From Candidatus Hydrogenedentota bacterium (GTDB lineage: Bacteria; Hydrogenedentota; Hydrogenedentia; Hydrogenedentales; CAILVY01), in the NCBI GenBank assembly GCA_903837785.1, contig CAILVY010000293.1:1-34935 (forward strand): 34,935 bases of DNA, in the 5' to 3' direction. Position 1 is the first letter of the stretch. Every line of letters begins with the position of its first letter. Both the position numbers and the translations under genes were made by a program. Of this stretch, positions 24,924 to 32,790 are shown piece by piece. The notes below the pieces were generated by a model, which was not told where the DNA came from, did not search any database, and saw only the letters and a list, made by a program, of their open reading frames with translations.

Positions 24924-26411
24924 TCATGGAAGTATGCTGACGGGGGTGCCGACGGGGCACCACGCGAAAACCTGTTCGGCATCCTTGCTGAGCATGCGCA
25001 CACAACCGCGGCTTTGGTTCTTGCCGATGGAACCGGCATCGGGCGTCGAGTGAATGCCGTAAGGCGTCGGTCCGCGCGGGTTGCCAAGACCCATCCAGCG
25101 CGAACCCAGCGGGTTTTTCGGGTCGCCCGACTTGACGACCTCGCCGTGGTTGAACCAGTCGGGGTTCACAATCTTGTTCGCAACCACGAAGGCGCCCCGC
25201 GGGGTGGAATTGTCCATGCCCAACCCGACGGGAAACACCCCGAGCGGGGTGTTGTCACGAAACACCGTGAGCAGATATTCCCGCGTATCCACCGCGATCC
25301 GGAACTCAGAGGACGCGCCCGGAAGAGCCGTGCTGCCGCCCAGCTCCAGGCAGGTCCCAAAGAAGCGTTGCACGGGCCGCGCCTCACGCGCGGGAGTGGC
25401 TGCGGCCGCCACATCGCCCGGCGACTTCATTCCGGACAAGGCGGCTGCTTCGGAACCGGCCGATGCCGGCGCGGCCAGGGCAGCGCGATACTGGGCGGCC
25501 GCTTCGCGCCAAGGCCTTGAGATGCCCTCTGCCGCATCGTCCCCCCTATCGAGCGTCTCAAGGGCCTCGGCACGCTGATTAAGGACCGCGAGTGCCTCGG
25601 CCCGGCCGATTCTGGCCATGAAACGTTCCACGGGAAGGCTTCGAGCGTCCTTCATCGCGGCGGCAAAGAGGTCCTGGGCCAATTCCGGCTTGCCGGCCTC
25701 GAGCCAGTCTTGGGCGCGCTGCAACGCTTGCGAGGGCCCTTGCTCGGCTTCCTCGGCGGGTTCTGGCGAAGTTTTCGCGTGCCCGCCCAGCCCAAAAAGA
25801 ACAGGGATGCCGCAGCCACGCAGCGAAAGCAGTATGAGGAGCACGCCGACGATCATTCCCAGCCAGAAGAGGGTCCAGAGCACCCGGCGGCGCTTCTTCC
25901 GGGCGTTTGGTTCCGCCGTGGGGTGAAGGGTGACCTCTGCGCCCTCTTCGATGAGGTCCTCGCCAATCGTCAGCGCCGGGGTCTGTCCGGACGGCGGGGC
26001 CTTGAGCAACGCCGAGACGTCGGCCACGAGACTGCGTGCTTCCTCGTGCGTGCTCACGCGGGGACGGCCGACGCTGCCCGGCGCCTCGAACTGAACCATG
26101 AGTCGAACGCCCAGCGCGAATTCGCCGTTGTCCAGGCGTTCCACCCGGACGATACGGCCGCGCACAAGCAGGGTGCCCGGGCGCGGGCTGCCGGCTTTCG
26201 GGTGAAGCTCAATCTCCACAAATCGCCCCACGGGTTCCGGGGTACGGGTACGGAGTTGCAGGCCGTTCGGGCTGAGGTCCACGACGATGCCCCGGTGCAG
26301 AATAGCGTCGGCGTCCACCGCGCTGAACTCCGCGGGACGCTGGGTGGCCGCGCGCGGCATGGAACGCCGCTCCGCACGCGTTTGCGGGGGATTGCCTTCG
26401 TTACTGCTCAC
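24924..26411 (-). CDS. PilZ - transmembrane - YkuD L,D-transpeptidase fusion
   Basis: The product is 495 residues. The cytoplasmic N-terminus is a PilZ domain with both c-di-GMP signatures intact: R16-S-M-P-R20 (RxxxR) and D45-L-S-P-N-G50 (DxSxxG). A single transmembrane helix lies at about 177-198, after RKKRRR. Residues about 226-315 are TPR-like helices. The C-terminus (about 370-495) is a YkuD L,D-transpeptidase domain with TPRGAFVV, YGIHST (His454) and the catalytic S467-R-G-C470-VRM. Known YkuD enzymes form 3-3 peptidoglycan cross-links or attach lipoproteins. The topology puts the sensor inside and the enzyme in the periplasm. The start is GTG 26411, with GGGGAGG 9 nt upstream. It heads the same-strand gene run and is divergent from the MshEN-like gene. 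Confidence 0.88.
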   Translation of the reverse strand: MSSNEGNPPQTRAERRSMPRAATQRPAEFSAVDADAILHRGIVVDLSPNGLQLRTRTPEPVGRFVEIELHPKAGSPRPGTLLVRGRIVRVERLDNGEFALGVRLMVQFEAPGSVGRPRVSTHEEARSLVADVSALLKAPPSGQTPALTIGEDLIEEGAEVTLHPTAEPNARKKRRRVLWTLFWLGMIVGVLLILLSLRGCGIPVLFGLGGHAKTSPEPAEEAEQGPSQALQRAQDWLEAGKPELAQDLFAAAMKDARSLPVERFMARIGRAEALAVLNQRAEALETLDRGDDAAEGISRPWREAAAQYRAALAAPASAGSEAAALSGMKSPGDVAAAATPAREARPVQRFFGTCLELGGSTALPGASSEFRIAVDTREYLLTVFRDNTPLGVFPVGLGMDNSTPRGAFVVANKIVNPDWFNHGEVVKSGDPKNPLGSRWMGLGNPRGPTPYGIHSTPDAGSIGKNQSRGCVRMLSKDAEQVFAWCPVGTPVSILP

Positions 26412-26430
26412 CTTGTTCGACCTCCCCGGG

Positions 26431-26436
26431 AGTATA
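26431..26436 (-). promoter_or_regulatory. -10 box candidate for the PilZ-YkuD gene
   Basis: On the minus strand TATACT lies about 20 nt upstream of the GTG start and next to the divergent promoter. A convincing -35 hexamer is not visible 17 nt further upstream, where its position would overlap the opposite promoter's -35 box. Confidence 0.35.
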
Positions 26437-26449
26437 GCACGCCCGGGCC

Positions 26450-26478
26450 TTGACCGCCTCCGCGTTCGCTCCTATAAT
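26450..26478 (+). promoter_or_regulatory. Near-consensus sigma-70 promoter of the MshEN-like gene
   Basis: TTGACC (26450-26455), 17 nt, then a perfect TATAAT (26473-26478) match 11 of 12 consensus positions. Transcription from about 26485 leaves a 16-nt leader with GGAG before the ATG at 26501. This rules out the upstream TTG at 26450 as the start. Confidence 0.8.
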
Positions 26479-26500
26479 CGAGATATTTGGAGATTGGGGC

Positions 26501-27550
26501 ATGTCGTCTCCCGAAAGCGAATTGATGGAGCGGTTATACACCGCGATTGACGCGTGGAATGACGAGATCACCGGCTCGTACGGCCAGTTGGCCGCGCAAC
26601 TCGCGGCGGCGCAATCCCGCCTCGATACGCTCTTGGCCGAAGCCGCCTCCTCGCTCGCCCCCGCCGAGGCGGAGGCCCTGCGCGAAGCGCTCCAGGAACG
26701 CGAAGCGCAGGCCGCGGAACGGGAGGCGCGCCTGGCCGAGCAGGGGGAACTCCTGGATCGGTTACGGCAGGAGAACGCGGCGCTCCGGATGCATCTCGTT
26801 GAACAGCAGGAAGCTTACGCGGCGCTGGAGGCGGAACTCGTCACCGTGCGCAGCCAGACCCCGCCGGAAGACCCACGTATGGCGCTGCTGGAACAGGAAG
26901 CCGTCGAGGCACGCGAACGCGCCGATCACCTCTCGCAATCTCTCGAGGAAGCTGCGGCACTCCAGCGTCAACTCGAGCAGTCTCAACGCGAACTGGGCGC
27001 AGCCCAGTCGGAAATCGAAGCCCTGAACGCGGCCCTTGCCGCCGTCCGCACGGCCCCGCCCAGCTCCGTGCCCCGCATCATTGACTTGTCGCGCATCAGC
27101 GCCTTCGACGCCCAAGGCCACAAGAAACGCATGGGCGAGATTCTCCTGGAATTGGGCATCCTGAGTTCCGATCAGCTTCAGGCCATCCTGGGCGAGCAAA
27201 ACGCCCATCCGCCCCGGCGCCTCGGCAAGATCGTCGTCGAGCGCGGCTTCACGAACGACATCGTGATCGCCAAGATCCTCGCGGCGCAATTGCGCCTGGC
27301 GTTTGTGGAATTGAGGGAAGGCGATATCGATCCCGAGGCGCCGCGCATGATCAGCGTCCACCTCGCCAACCTGCACCACTGCGTCCCCATCCGGCGCGAC
27401 GGCGAAGTCCTCACCCTGGCCATGACGAATCCGCTCGACCTCATCGCGATCGAAGACGTCGAACTCGCCACTCAATGCCGCGTCGAACCTGTCGTCGCCA
27501 CCCCCGCCAGCATCGACTTCACGATCGCGCGCTACTGTGCCGACGCATAA
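26501..27550 (+). CDS. Coiled-coil protein with tandem MshEN (GspE N-terminal) c-di-GMP motifs
   Basis: The product is 349 residues, soluble, with no signal peptide. Residues about 28-183 form a long coiled coil rich in Ala, Glu, Gln and Leu. The C-terminal part is a GSPII_E/MshEN-type domain. It carries two 24-residue motifs of the form RxGxxLxxxGxxxxxxLxxxLxxQ, at 210-233 (RMGEILLELG...LQAILGEQ) and 240-263 (RLGKIVVERG...IAKILAAQ), six residues apart. The second part of the fold follows (VPIRRDGEVLTLAMTNPLDLIAIEDV). In MshE this domain binds c-di-GMP. No T2SS/T4P ATPase domain is attached. The start at ATG 26501 is set by GGAG 8 nt upstream and by the promoter. A cytoplasmic c-di-GMP-responsive scaffold is a reasonable guess. 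Confidence 0.85.
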   Translation: MSSPESELMERLYTAIDAWNDEITGSYGQLAAQLAAAQSRLDTLLAEAASSLAPAEAEALREALQEREAQAAEREARLAEQGELLDRLRQENAALRMHLVEQQEAYAALEAELVTVRSQTPPEDPRMALLEQEAVEARERADHLSQSLEEAAALQRQLEQSQRELGAAQSEIEALNAALAAVRTAPPSSVPRIIDLSRISAFDAQGHKKRMGEILLELGILSSDQLQAILGEQNAHPPRRLGKIVVERGFTNDIVIAKILAAQLRLAFVELREGDIDPEAPRMISVHLANLHHCVPIRRDGEVLTLAMTNPLDLIAIEDVELATQCRVEPVVATPASIDFTIARYCADA

Positions 27551-27691
27551 GGCAGCACCTTCTCGGTGATCGCCGCGGCGGCCGGACGGCTGCGTGCGAC
27601 GATTGGGTCGCGCGGGATGCCCCGGACGGGTGCGGCGCAGCGGAAGCACCGCAGCCGGACAGACTCAGCGCTGAAACGCCCAAAACGAAGC

Positions 27692-27725
27692 CGCCCCGGA
27701 GCTGCGGAGCAGGCAGTCCGGGGCG
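27692..27725 (-). terminator. Rho-independent-like terminator of the superoxide dismutase gene
   Basis: CGCCCCGGA (27692-27700) pairs perfectly over 9 bp with TCCGGGGCG (27717-27725). On the minus strand the stem is followed by GGCTTCGTTTTGGG, a short T-rich tract. It lies between the ends of two convergent genes and could slow transcription from both sides. Confidence 0.6.
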
Positions 27726-27761
27726 TCATATCACCGGTGCGAACGGTGAGCAATCGCGGGA

Positions 27762-28478
27762 TTATTTGGCGGCGGCCTCGAGGTTGGCCTGAACTTGTTC
27801 CCAGTTCACCACGTTCCACCACGCGGTGATGTAATCCGGCCGCTTGTTCTGATACTTCAGGTAGTAGGCGTGTTCCCACACGTCGAGGACGAGCAGCGGA
27901 GTCACACCCCAGGGGGTGAGTTTCTGATGATTCTCGATCTGGAGCACGAGCAGGCGCCCGTCTTCCTTGCGGTAGTGCAAGGCGGCCCAGCCGGCGGCTT
28001 CCACTGAGGCGGCCGCGGCGGAGAATTGGGCCTTGAACGCGTCAAAGCTGCCGAAGTCCTGAGTAATCTTCTCGAGGAGCTTGCCCGCGGGCTGCCCGCC
28101 GCCGCCCTTGCCGTTCGGGGCCATGATCGTCCAGAAAAGGTTGTGGAGGCTTACGCCGGCCCCGTTGAATGCGACCTGCTTGGACCAGTGCTGGACGAGG
28201 GCGAAGTCGTTGGCCGCGCGGGCTTTCTCGAGGGCCGCTTCCGCGGCGTTGAGGTTCTTCACATAGCCCGCGTGATGCTTGTCGTGGTGCAGGGTCATGG
28301 TTTGCGCGTCGATGTAGGGTTCGAGCGCATCGTAGGCATAGGGCAGTTCGGGCAGTTTGTGCTCGACGGCGGCCGCCGGGGCATCCGCGGCCTGCGCCGA
28401 AAGCGTGGATCCGAGCACACCCCCGGCAATGGCAATGCCGCCCGCGGTCATCAGGAAATCTCTTCTGCTTGTATCCAT
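27762..28478 (-). CDS. Tat-exported Fe/Mn-family superoxide dismutase
   Basis: The product is 238 residues. It dismutates superoxide to oxygen and hydrogen peroxide. The N-terminus carries a twin-arginine signal (S4-R-R-D-F-L-M, then a hydrophobic core ending near AQAADA), so the folded metalloenzyme should reach the periplasm. Metal ligands are His64 (first His of HHDKHH), His112 (SLHNLFW), Asp199 and His203 (LDVWEHAYY). The second-shell residue after QIEN is His184, as in mycobacterial and archaeal iron-type enzymes, rather than the Gln of E. coli MnSOD. The metal is therefore uncertain, with iron or cambialistic use likely. The ATG at 28478 has AAGGAG upstream and places the Tat motif at the start. 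Confidence 0.93.
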   Translation of the reverse strand: MDTSRRDFLMTAGGIAIAGGVLGSTLSAQAADAPAAAVEHKLPELPYAYDALEPYIDAQTMTLHHDKHHAGYVKNLNAAEAALEKARAANDFALVQHWSKQVAFNGAGVSLHNLFWTIMAPNGKGGGGQPAGKLLEKITQDFGSFDAFKAQFSAAAASVEAAGWAALHYRKEDGRLLVLQIENHQKLTPWGVTPLLVLDVWEHAYYLKYQNKRPDYITAWWNVVNWEQVQANLEAAAK

Positions 28479-28589
28479 CGTGGAAGGCTCCTTTGTTTGT
28501 TTTGGTCGGTTCGTCCGGGAGCCGGCGTTCCAGGGGAATCGCGGCCACATCCAGGCGTTTCTCCCAAGGTCTGGGTTTCACCCCATTCA

Positions 28590-28652
28590 AAAATGAAAAC
28601 GCCCCGCACGGACAGGATATTCCTAGGAATAGCCTATTAGCGTAGCGGGGCG
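28590..28652 (-). terminator. Branched terminator after the C45-type hydrolase gene
   Basis: On the minus strand, arms CGCCCCGC (28645-28652) and GCGGGGCG (28600-28607) form an 8-bp stem extended by ACG/CGT. It is directly followed by TTTTCATTTTT. The loop contains a perfect 14-bp palindrome TATTCCTAGGAATA (28618-28631), so the structure is branched. It lies about 70 nt after the hydrolase stop. Confidence 0.7.
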
Positions 28653-28720
28653 ACGCGCATCAGGTGTGCCGGACGATGAACGGGCCGTTTCTGCGGGTTT
28701 CCGGTTACGGCATCAGGCCG

Positions 28721-30082
28721 CTAGTGGAACCACTCGTTCAGATCCAGCTTGACGTAGGGGCAGCGTGTTGCCGTCACCGGCGGATTGTTGCCGGCAATCG
28801 AGACATAGGCGAGGTTGTTCTTCGGGTCAAAGACCCACGAATGCAGCGTGGCATCGCCGAAGACCGGGCCGTTGGCGAGCAATTCCAGCGATTCCCTGAT
28901 GTCGATGCCCTTGGGATGCTCCTGAATCTGCTTGCCGAGCCACTCGTAGCGCTGATAGCTGTTCTGTTGCGTCAGCAGCGGGAGAATCAGCTTGAGCTGC
29001 TCCCAGTTCTCGACCTTGATGTTGTATTCCGAGCCGAAGGCCATCGCCAGGTCCAGGAGCCCGTCCTTCCCCACCGGGTGATTCGTCCGGCGGACGCAAT
29101 CTTCCATCGCCCAGTGCAGCGTCTCTTGCGACTCCTTGGGGTCGTTCGGCTTGTATACTTCGCATCGTTTCGCGTCGACTTCCAGGGCCCGGCCGTCCGG
29201 CGCCTTGCCATCCCCCAGCAGGAAATTCCAACCCGAAGTCCGGGGACCTTTCTGAATGATGTCCACCGCCTCCTCGAGCGTGGACGACTTCTCGAGCACC
29301 CGCCGCATCGTGAGGAAGAGCGGAAGCCCGTCGAAAGTCGCATTGGGCGACGGCAGGGTCATCTCGCCAATCGTGATGCCGCGCGCGTTCATTCCGCTGA
29401 CACTGCCGATGCCGCCCGCCCAGCCAACCATCATGAAAGGAGAGCCGCCTTTGGGGCGCCACACGAGCGTAACGGCATCGTCCTGGGCATCGCCCTTGAC
29501 GTTCCAGTCGAGATTGCGGCCGTGCAGCAGGCGCCCGTCGGGGGTCCACTTGCCCCAGCAGGCGAAATTCGAGCATTGGGGCGCGGCATCCGGTTCGAAG
29601 TGAAGGATTTCGGCCTGGGTGATCCCGAGCCGGACGTCCTCATACGCGATGTCCTTGATCCCCGCGGCTTCGAGCCCCTTCACGATACCCTTCATTTCTT
29701 CGATGTATTCGGGCGGGAAATGTTTCTCCATCCGCGCGGATTGCGCCATTACATATTCGCGCGTATAGCCCCGGCTCCACAAGGCCTTCAGCATGTAGCC
29801 TTGTTTGATGATGTGTTCCGCCTGTTTCGCCAGGAGGCGCCCGTGCTGGAAGCCCATCTCCGCGGGGGTGCCTTCCATGACGCAGAGCAATTGCTTCTCC
29901 ACTTGGAAGAGTTTCCCCGGGCCTTCCTGATCCAGCAACTTGATTGCCGGCTTGTCCACAATCTCGGGCACATACGGCGCGGCCGCGGCGGGGGCCGCCG
30001 GGGCCGGGGTCTGCGCCATGGCCGTCGAAGCCATGGCCACTATCATCGCCAGCACGCACAGCACCCGGGATATTCTCAGCAT
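28721..30082 (-). CDS. Exported C45-type Ntn hydrolase / acyltransferase-like protein
   Basis: The product is 453 residues. A signal peptide (MLRISRVLCVLAMIVAMASTAMA) is followed by an Ala/Pro linker. The catalytic domain resembles the C45 autoproteolytic acyltransferase/hydrolase family (isopenicillin N acyltransferase-like, also related to phospholipase-B-like proteins). The probable nucleophile is Cys170 in QCSNFACWGKWTPDG, followed by LLHGRNLDW, a hallmark of the family. Further conserved stretches are GWAGGIGSVSGMNARGITIGEM and WNFLLGDG. Such enzymes cleave or transfer amide-linked acyl groups; the substrate here is unknown. The ATG at 30082 has GGGAGGAG upstream and starts the signal peptide. 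The gene is divergent from the propeller/toroid gene. Confidence 0.82.
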   Translation of the reverse strand: MLRISRVLCVLAMIVAMASTAMAQTPAPAAPAAAAPYVPEIVDKPAIKLLDQEGPGKLFQVEKQLLCVMEGTPAEMGFQHGRLLAKQAEHIIKQGYMLKALWSRGYTREYVMAQSARMEKHFPPEYIEEMKGIVKGLEAAGIKDIAYEDVRLGITQAEILHFEPDAAPQCSNFACWGKWTPDGRLLHGRNLDWNVKGDAQDDAVTLVWRPKGGSPFMMVGWAGGIGSVSGMNARGITIGEMTLPSPNATFDGLPLFLTMRRVLEKSSTLEEAVDIIQKGPRTSGWNFLLGDGKAPDGRALEVDAKRCEVYKPNDPKESQETLHWAMEDCVRRTNHPVGKDGLLDLAMAFGSEYNIKVENWEQLKLILPLLTQQNSYQRYEWLGKQIQEHPKGIDIRESLELLANGPVFGDATLHSWVFDPKNNLAYVSIAGNNPPVTATRCPYVKLDLNEWFH

Positions 30083-30149
30083 GATCTTCTCTCCTCCCGC
30101 CTGAGATGCTTTCCCTTCCGGGGAAGACGGGCGGGTCGTACATTCCAGT

Positions 30150-30168
30150 AAGTGTGGACTCCCCACTT
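30150..30168. promoter_or_regulatory. Operator-like imperfect palindrome between divergent genes
   Basis: A 19-nt dyad, AAGTGTGGA-C-TCCCCACTT, is centred at 30159 with one mismatched pair. It lies in the 215-nt region between the C45-type hydrolase and the propeller/toroid gene, where a shared regulator could bind. It could equally be a hairpin in the hydrolase leader. Confidence 0.35.
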
Positions 30169-30297
30169 GGGCGTCACCGGCGAATAGACCACCCGAGAAC
30201 GCCGTTTGGATTCAGCGAAGGGCGGAAACCCACTGCCCTGCCGCGGAGTCGATAGAGGGAAGAACCATGGCGCCATGCGTCACCGAAAGGAACCTCC

Positions 30298-32541
30298 ATG
30301 CTCCGCCTTGCCTGCCCTTCCCTCCCTTGTCTGCTGGCCCTGCTGGCGTCCGCCCTGTCCGTACCGGCGCAGCCCCCCGAATGGAAGCCCATCAAAGACG
30401 AAGTCTACCTGCAGGAAGTGGGCTATCAGATCAGGACTGAATCACCCGTCTTGTCCGTGGCCGCCTTTGAAGGCCAGGTCTATGCGGGGTTTTCCGATGG
30501 AATACGGCGGTTAAACGGAACGGAGTCGCTGGAACCGCTCGCGGGAAGCCCGGAAGGGCCGATTCTGCGGATGAAGTGCGCCGGAAATGCACTCTGGGTG
30601 ATGAGCGGCAACGGATTGCATCGTTATGCGGGGGGCGCCTGGACCGCCCTTGCGGACGGGGACTTCGTGGACGTCTGTGAGCATCTCGGGATGGTCCTGG
30701 CGGCGACGAAACACGCGGTGCGACGGGTCGAGGGCGATGCCCTGGCGCCGTGGCTGCCAGAGACGCCGGGGCCGCTGCTGGCGATGGCGTCGCACGCCGA
30801 AACCTTCTACGGGCTGCTCTCGGACCATCTCTTCACGTACGACGGCCAGAAGATCGAAGAGGAGCAGGTGATCGAGCTGGGCAAACTCCCGGAAAAGGAG
30901 CTGCACGGCCTGATGTCCTTCGGCAGCCGCCTTCTCGTTTCGTCTCATCATGGGCTCGGCGTGATCCGAGGCACGGCCGCAACGCAGATTCTCGGCGCCA
31001 ACGGCCTCCCCTGGGAAGAACTGGAGTGCCTCGCCAAAGGGTTTGCCGGGGATTACTGGATTGGCACGCCGAAGGGCGCCATCCGCGCGGTGGACGGCGA
31101 GTTTCAGTACTTCCTCGGGGCGCGCTGGCTGCCCAGCGACACCGTCAACGGCATCGCCTGCGGCCCGCGCAGCGCGTACATCGCCACGCAGGCCGGGCTG
31201 GCCATTATCGATTACGAGCCGTACACGCTACTGAAGAAGGCGGCGTATTACGAACGCCATCTGGAGGAATGGGGGCAGAAGCGGGGTCCCTTTGTGCACA
31301 TCCTGTTCAAGCACGGCGCGAACAAGGGCTGGCAGCGCGAAGTGAGCGACAACGACGTGGGCTGGAGCACGCATTACTGGGCAGCCCAGGCGTTCAAGTA
31401 TGGCGCGACGAAAGACGAGCAGGCCCGGCAGAATGCCGTGGCCGGTTTCAATGCCATGAAGTGGTCCGAAGAGGTCACCGGCATTCCGGGTTTTCCCGCC
31501 CGCTCCGTGTGGGCCGTGGGCGAAACGGGAATCAAGGCGCAGGGCGGGTCGGGCGGCTATGCGGCCGAATGGCATCCGACGGCCGACGGACTGTGGGAGT
31601 GGAAAGGGGATACGTCGAGCGACGAGACGGACGCCCAGTTCTACTATGCAGGCATCTTCTATGACCTCGTGGCAAACGAGCAGGAGAAAGCGCTCGTGGC
31701 GGAACACGTGGGCCGCATCTCCTCGCACATCCTGGATCACGGGTGGACCTTGTGCGACGTGGACGGGCAACCCACTGTGTGGGCGCGTTGGGATCCCGAG
31801 TATCTCCGGGGAAAAGGGCGCTATGCGATGGGCCTGAACGGCATGGAAGCCCTGGTGTACATGCGGACGACGCACGCATTGACGGGGATCGACAAGTATG
31901 ACGCCGCGGTGCGGCAACTGGTCGAAATGAACTACACGGAAGAAGTGATTCGACAGAAGCACGTGTCGCCGAAGTGGTTTCTGAACCACTCGGACGATCG
32001 CATGGCCTTCTACTGCTACTACACGGTGCTGAAGTACGAGAAGGACCCGGCGTTGCGCTCGATGTACCTGCAGAGCCTCGAACGCAGTTTTGAAATCGAG
32101 CGCATCGAGCAGGTCCCGTGGTTCAACCTCATCTACGGGGCGCGCACGGGCCACGACTGCGAATTGGCGCAGGCGGCCAAACATTTGCGCGAATGGCCGC
32201 TGGACCTCGTGGTCTATGGCTACGACATGACCGGCCGCCGCGACATGGCCACCCCGCAAGGCTACATTCCGTACACGGACGTGGAACGCCCCATCTCTCC
32301 GCGCGAGCGCAATGCGATGCGCTGGAGCCACGCCGCGCCCAAACTCAAGGGCGTTGGCGGGGGCGGGGCCGTGGAAGACCCTTCGGGCTGGCTGGATGCC
32401 TACTGGATGGCCCGGTATCACGGGATGATTCTGCCGCCGGAAACCACCGATCCCGCGCTCACATCGGTTCCGGAGCGAGGCCTGCAACTGGGCGCCACCC
32501 CCTATGACGGCCCCCCCATGCCCAACGTGCTCGCGGACTAG
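30298..32541 (+). CDS. Secreted beta-propeller / alpha-toroid protein, possible glycan-active
   Basis: The product is 747 residues. The signal peptide (MLRLACPSLPCLLALLASALS) is followed by about 280 residues of short beta-repeats resembling the Reg_prop two-component-sensor propeller (VYAGFSDGIRRLNG, YWIGTPKGAIRAVDGEFQYF, YIATQAGLAIIDY). From residue about 310 the sequence turns alpha-helical with aromatic-rich turns (DNDVGWSTHYWAAQAFKYGA, DETDAQFYYAGIFYDLVA, GYAAEWHPTADGLWEW). This resembles alpha/alpha-toroid (six-hairpin) glycan-active enzymes. No known catalytic motif can be assigned with certainty. AAAGGA lies about 7 nt before the ATG at 30298. It may act in extracellular glycan binding or breakdown. 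Confidence 0.75.
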   Translation: MLRLACPSLPCLLALLASALSVPAQPPEWKPIKDEVYLQEVGYQIRTESPVLSVAAFEGQVYAGFSDGIRRLNGTESLEPLAGSPEGPILRMKCAGNALWVMSGNGLHRYAGGAWTALADGDFVDVCEHLGMVLAATKHAVRRVEGDALAPWLPETPGPLLAMASHAETFYGLLSDHLFTYDGQKIEEEQVIELGKLPEKELHGLMSFGSRLLVSSHHGLGVIRGTAATQILGANGLPWEELECLAKGFAGDYWIGTPKGAIRAVDGEFQYFLGARWLPSDTVNGIACGPRSAYIATQAGLAIIDYEPYTLLKKAAYYERHLEEWGQKRGPFVHILFKHGANKGWQREVSDNDVGWSTHYWAAQAFKYGATKDEQARQNAVAGFNAMKWSEEVTGIPGFPARSVWAVGETGIKAQGGSGGYAAEWHPTADGLWEWKGDTSSDETDAQFYYAGIFYDLVANEQEKALVAEHVGRISSHILDHGWTLCDVDGQPTVWARWDPEYLRGKGRYAMGLNGMEALVYMRTTHALTGIDKYDAAVRQLVEMNYTEEVIRQKHVSPKWFLNHSDDRMAFYCYYTVLKYEKDPALRSMYLQSLERSFEIERIEQVPWFNLIYGARTGHDCELAQAAKHLREWPLDLVVYGYDMTGRRDMATPQGYIPYTDVERPISPRERNAMRWSHAAPKLKGVGGGGAVEDPSGWLDAYWMARYHGMILPPETTDPALTSVPERGLQLGATPYDGPPMPNVLAD

Positions 32542-32547
32542 CACCGC

Positions 32548-32763
32548 TTACTGATAGTCGTCTTCCGGGTCGCCGTCATCTTCCGGCTCGAACCATTCCG
32601 GATCCCGGTGCAGACGGCGGCGGTACTGCGTGTCCGCATCCTCCTCGCCGGAATCCGCGGCGTCGAGTTCAGGATCGCGCGGCAAGCGGCTTCGCTGCGC
32701 CGTGCGCCTCAGGCGGCGGGCACGGACCGAGGCGCGGTCGGGCGTGGCGTGATCTTCGGACAT
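32548..32763 (-). CDS. Small charged protein downstream of agmatinase
   Basis: This is a 71-residue, very hydrophilic protein. The N-terminal half is Arg-rich (RASVRARRLRRTAQRSR); the C-terminal part is acidic and ends EPEDDGDPEDDYQ. There is no recognised domain, signal peptide or helix. AAGGAAG lies about 10 nt before the ATG at 32763, and it follows speB by 27 nt in the same direction, so it is probably in the polyamine operon. Its charge segregation suggests a disordered protein or peptide. Confidence 0.5.
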   Translation of the reverse strand: MSEDHATPDRASVRARRLRRTAQRSRLPRDPELDAADSGEEDADTQYRRRLHRDPEWFEPEDDGDPEDDYQ

Positions 32764-32790
32764 GATCGGAGTCTTCCTTGCGTCCTTTGC

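Noticed and set aside
26450..26500. Alternative TTG start of the MshEN-like gene
   Set aside because: It would lie inside the TTGACC...TATAAT promoter; the ATG at 26501 has a proper ribosome binding site.
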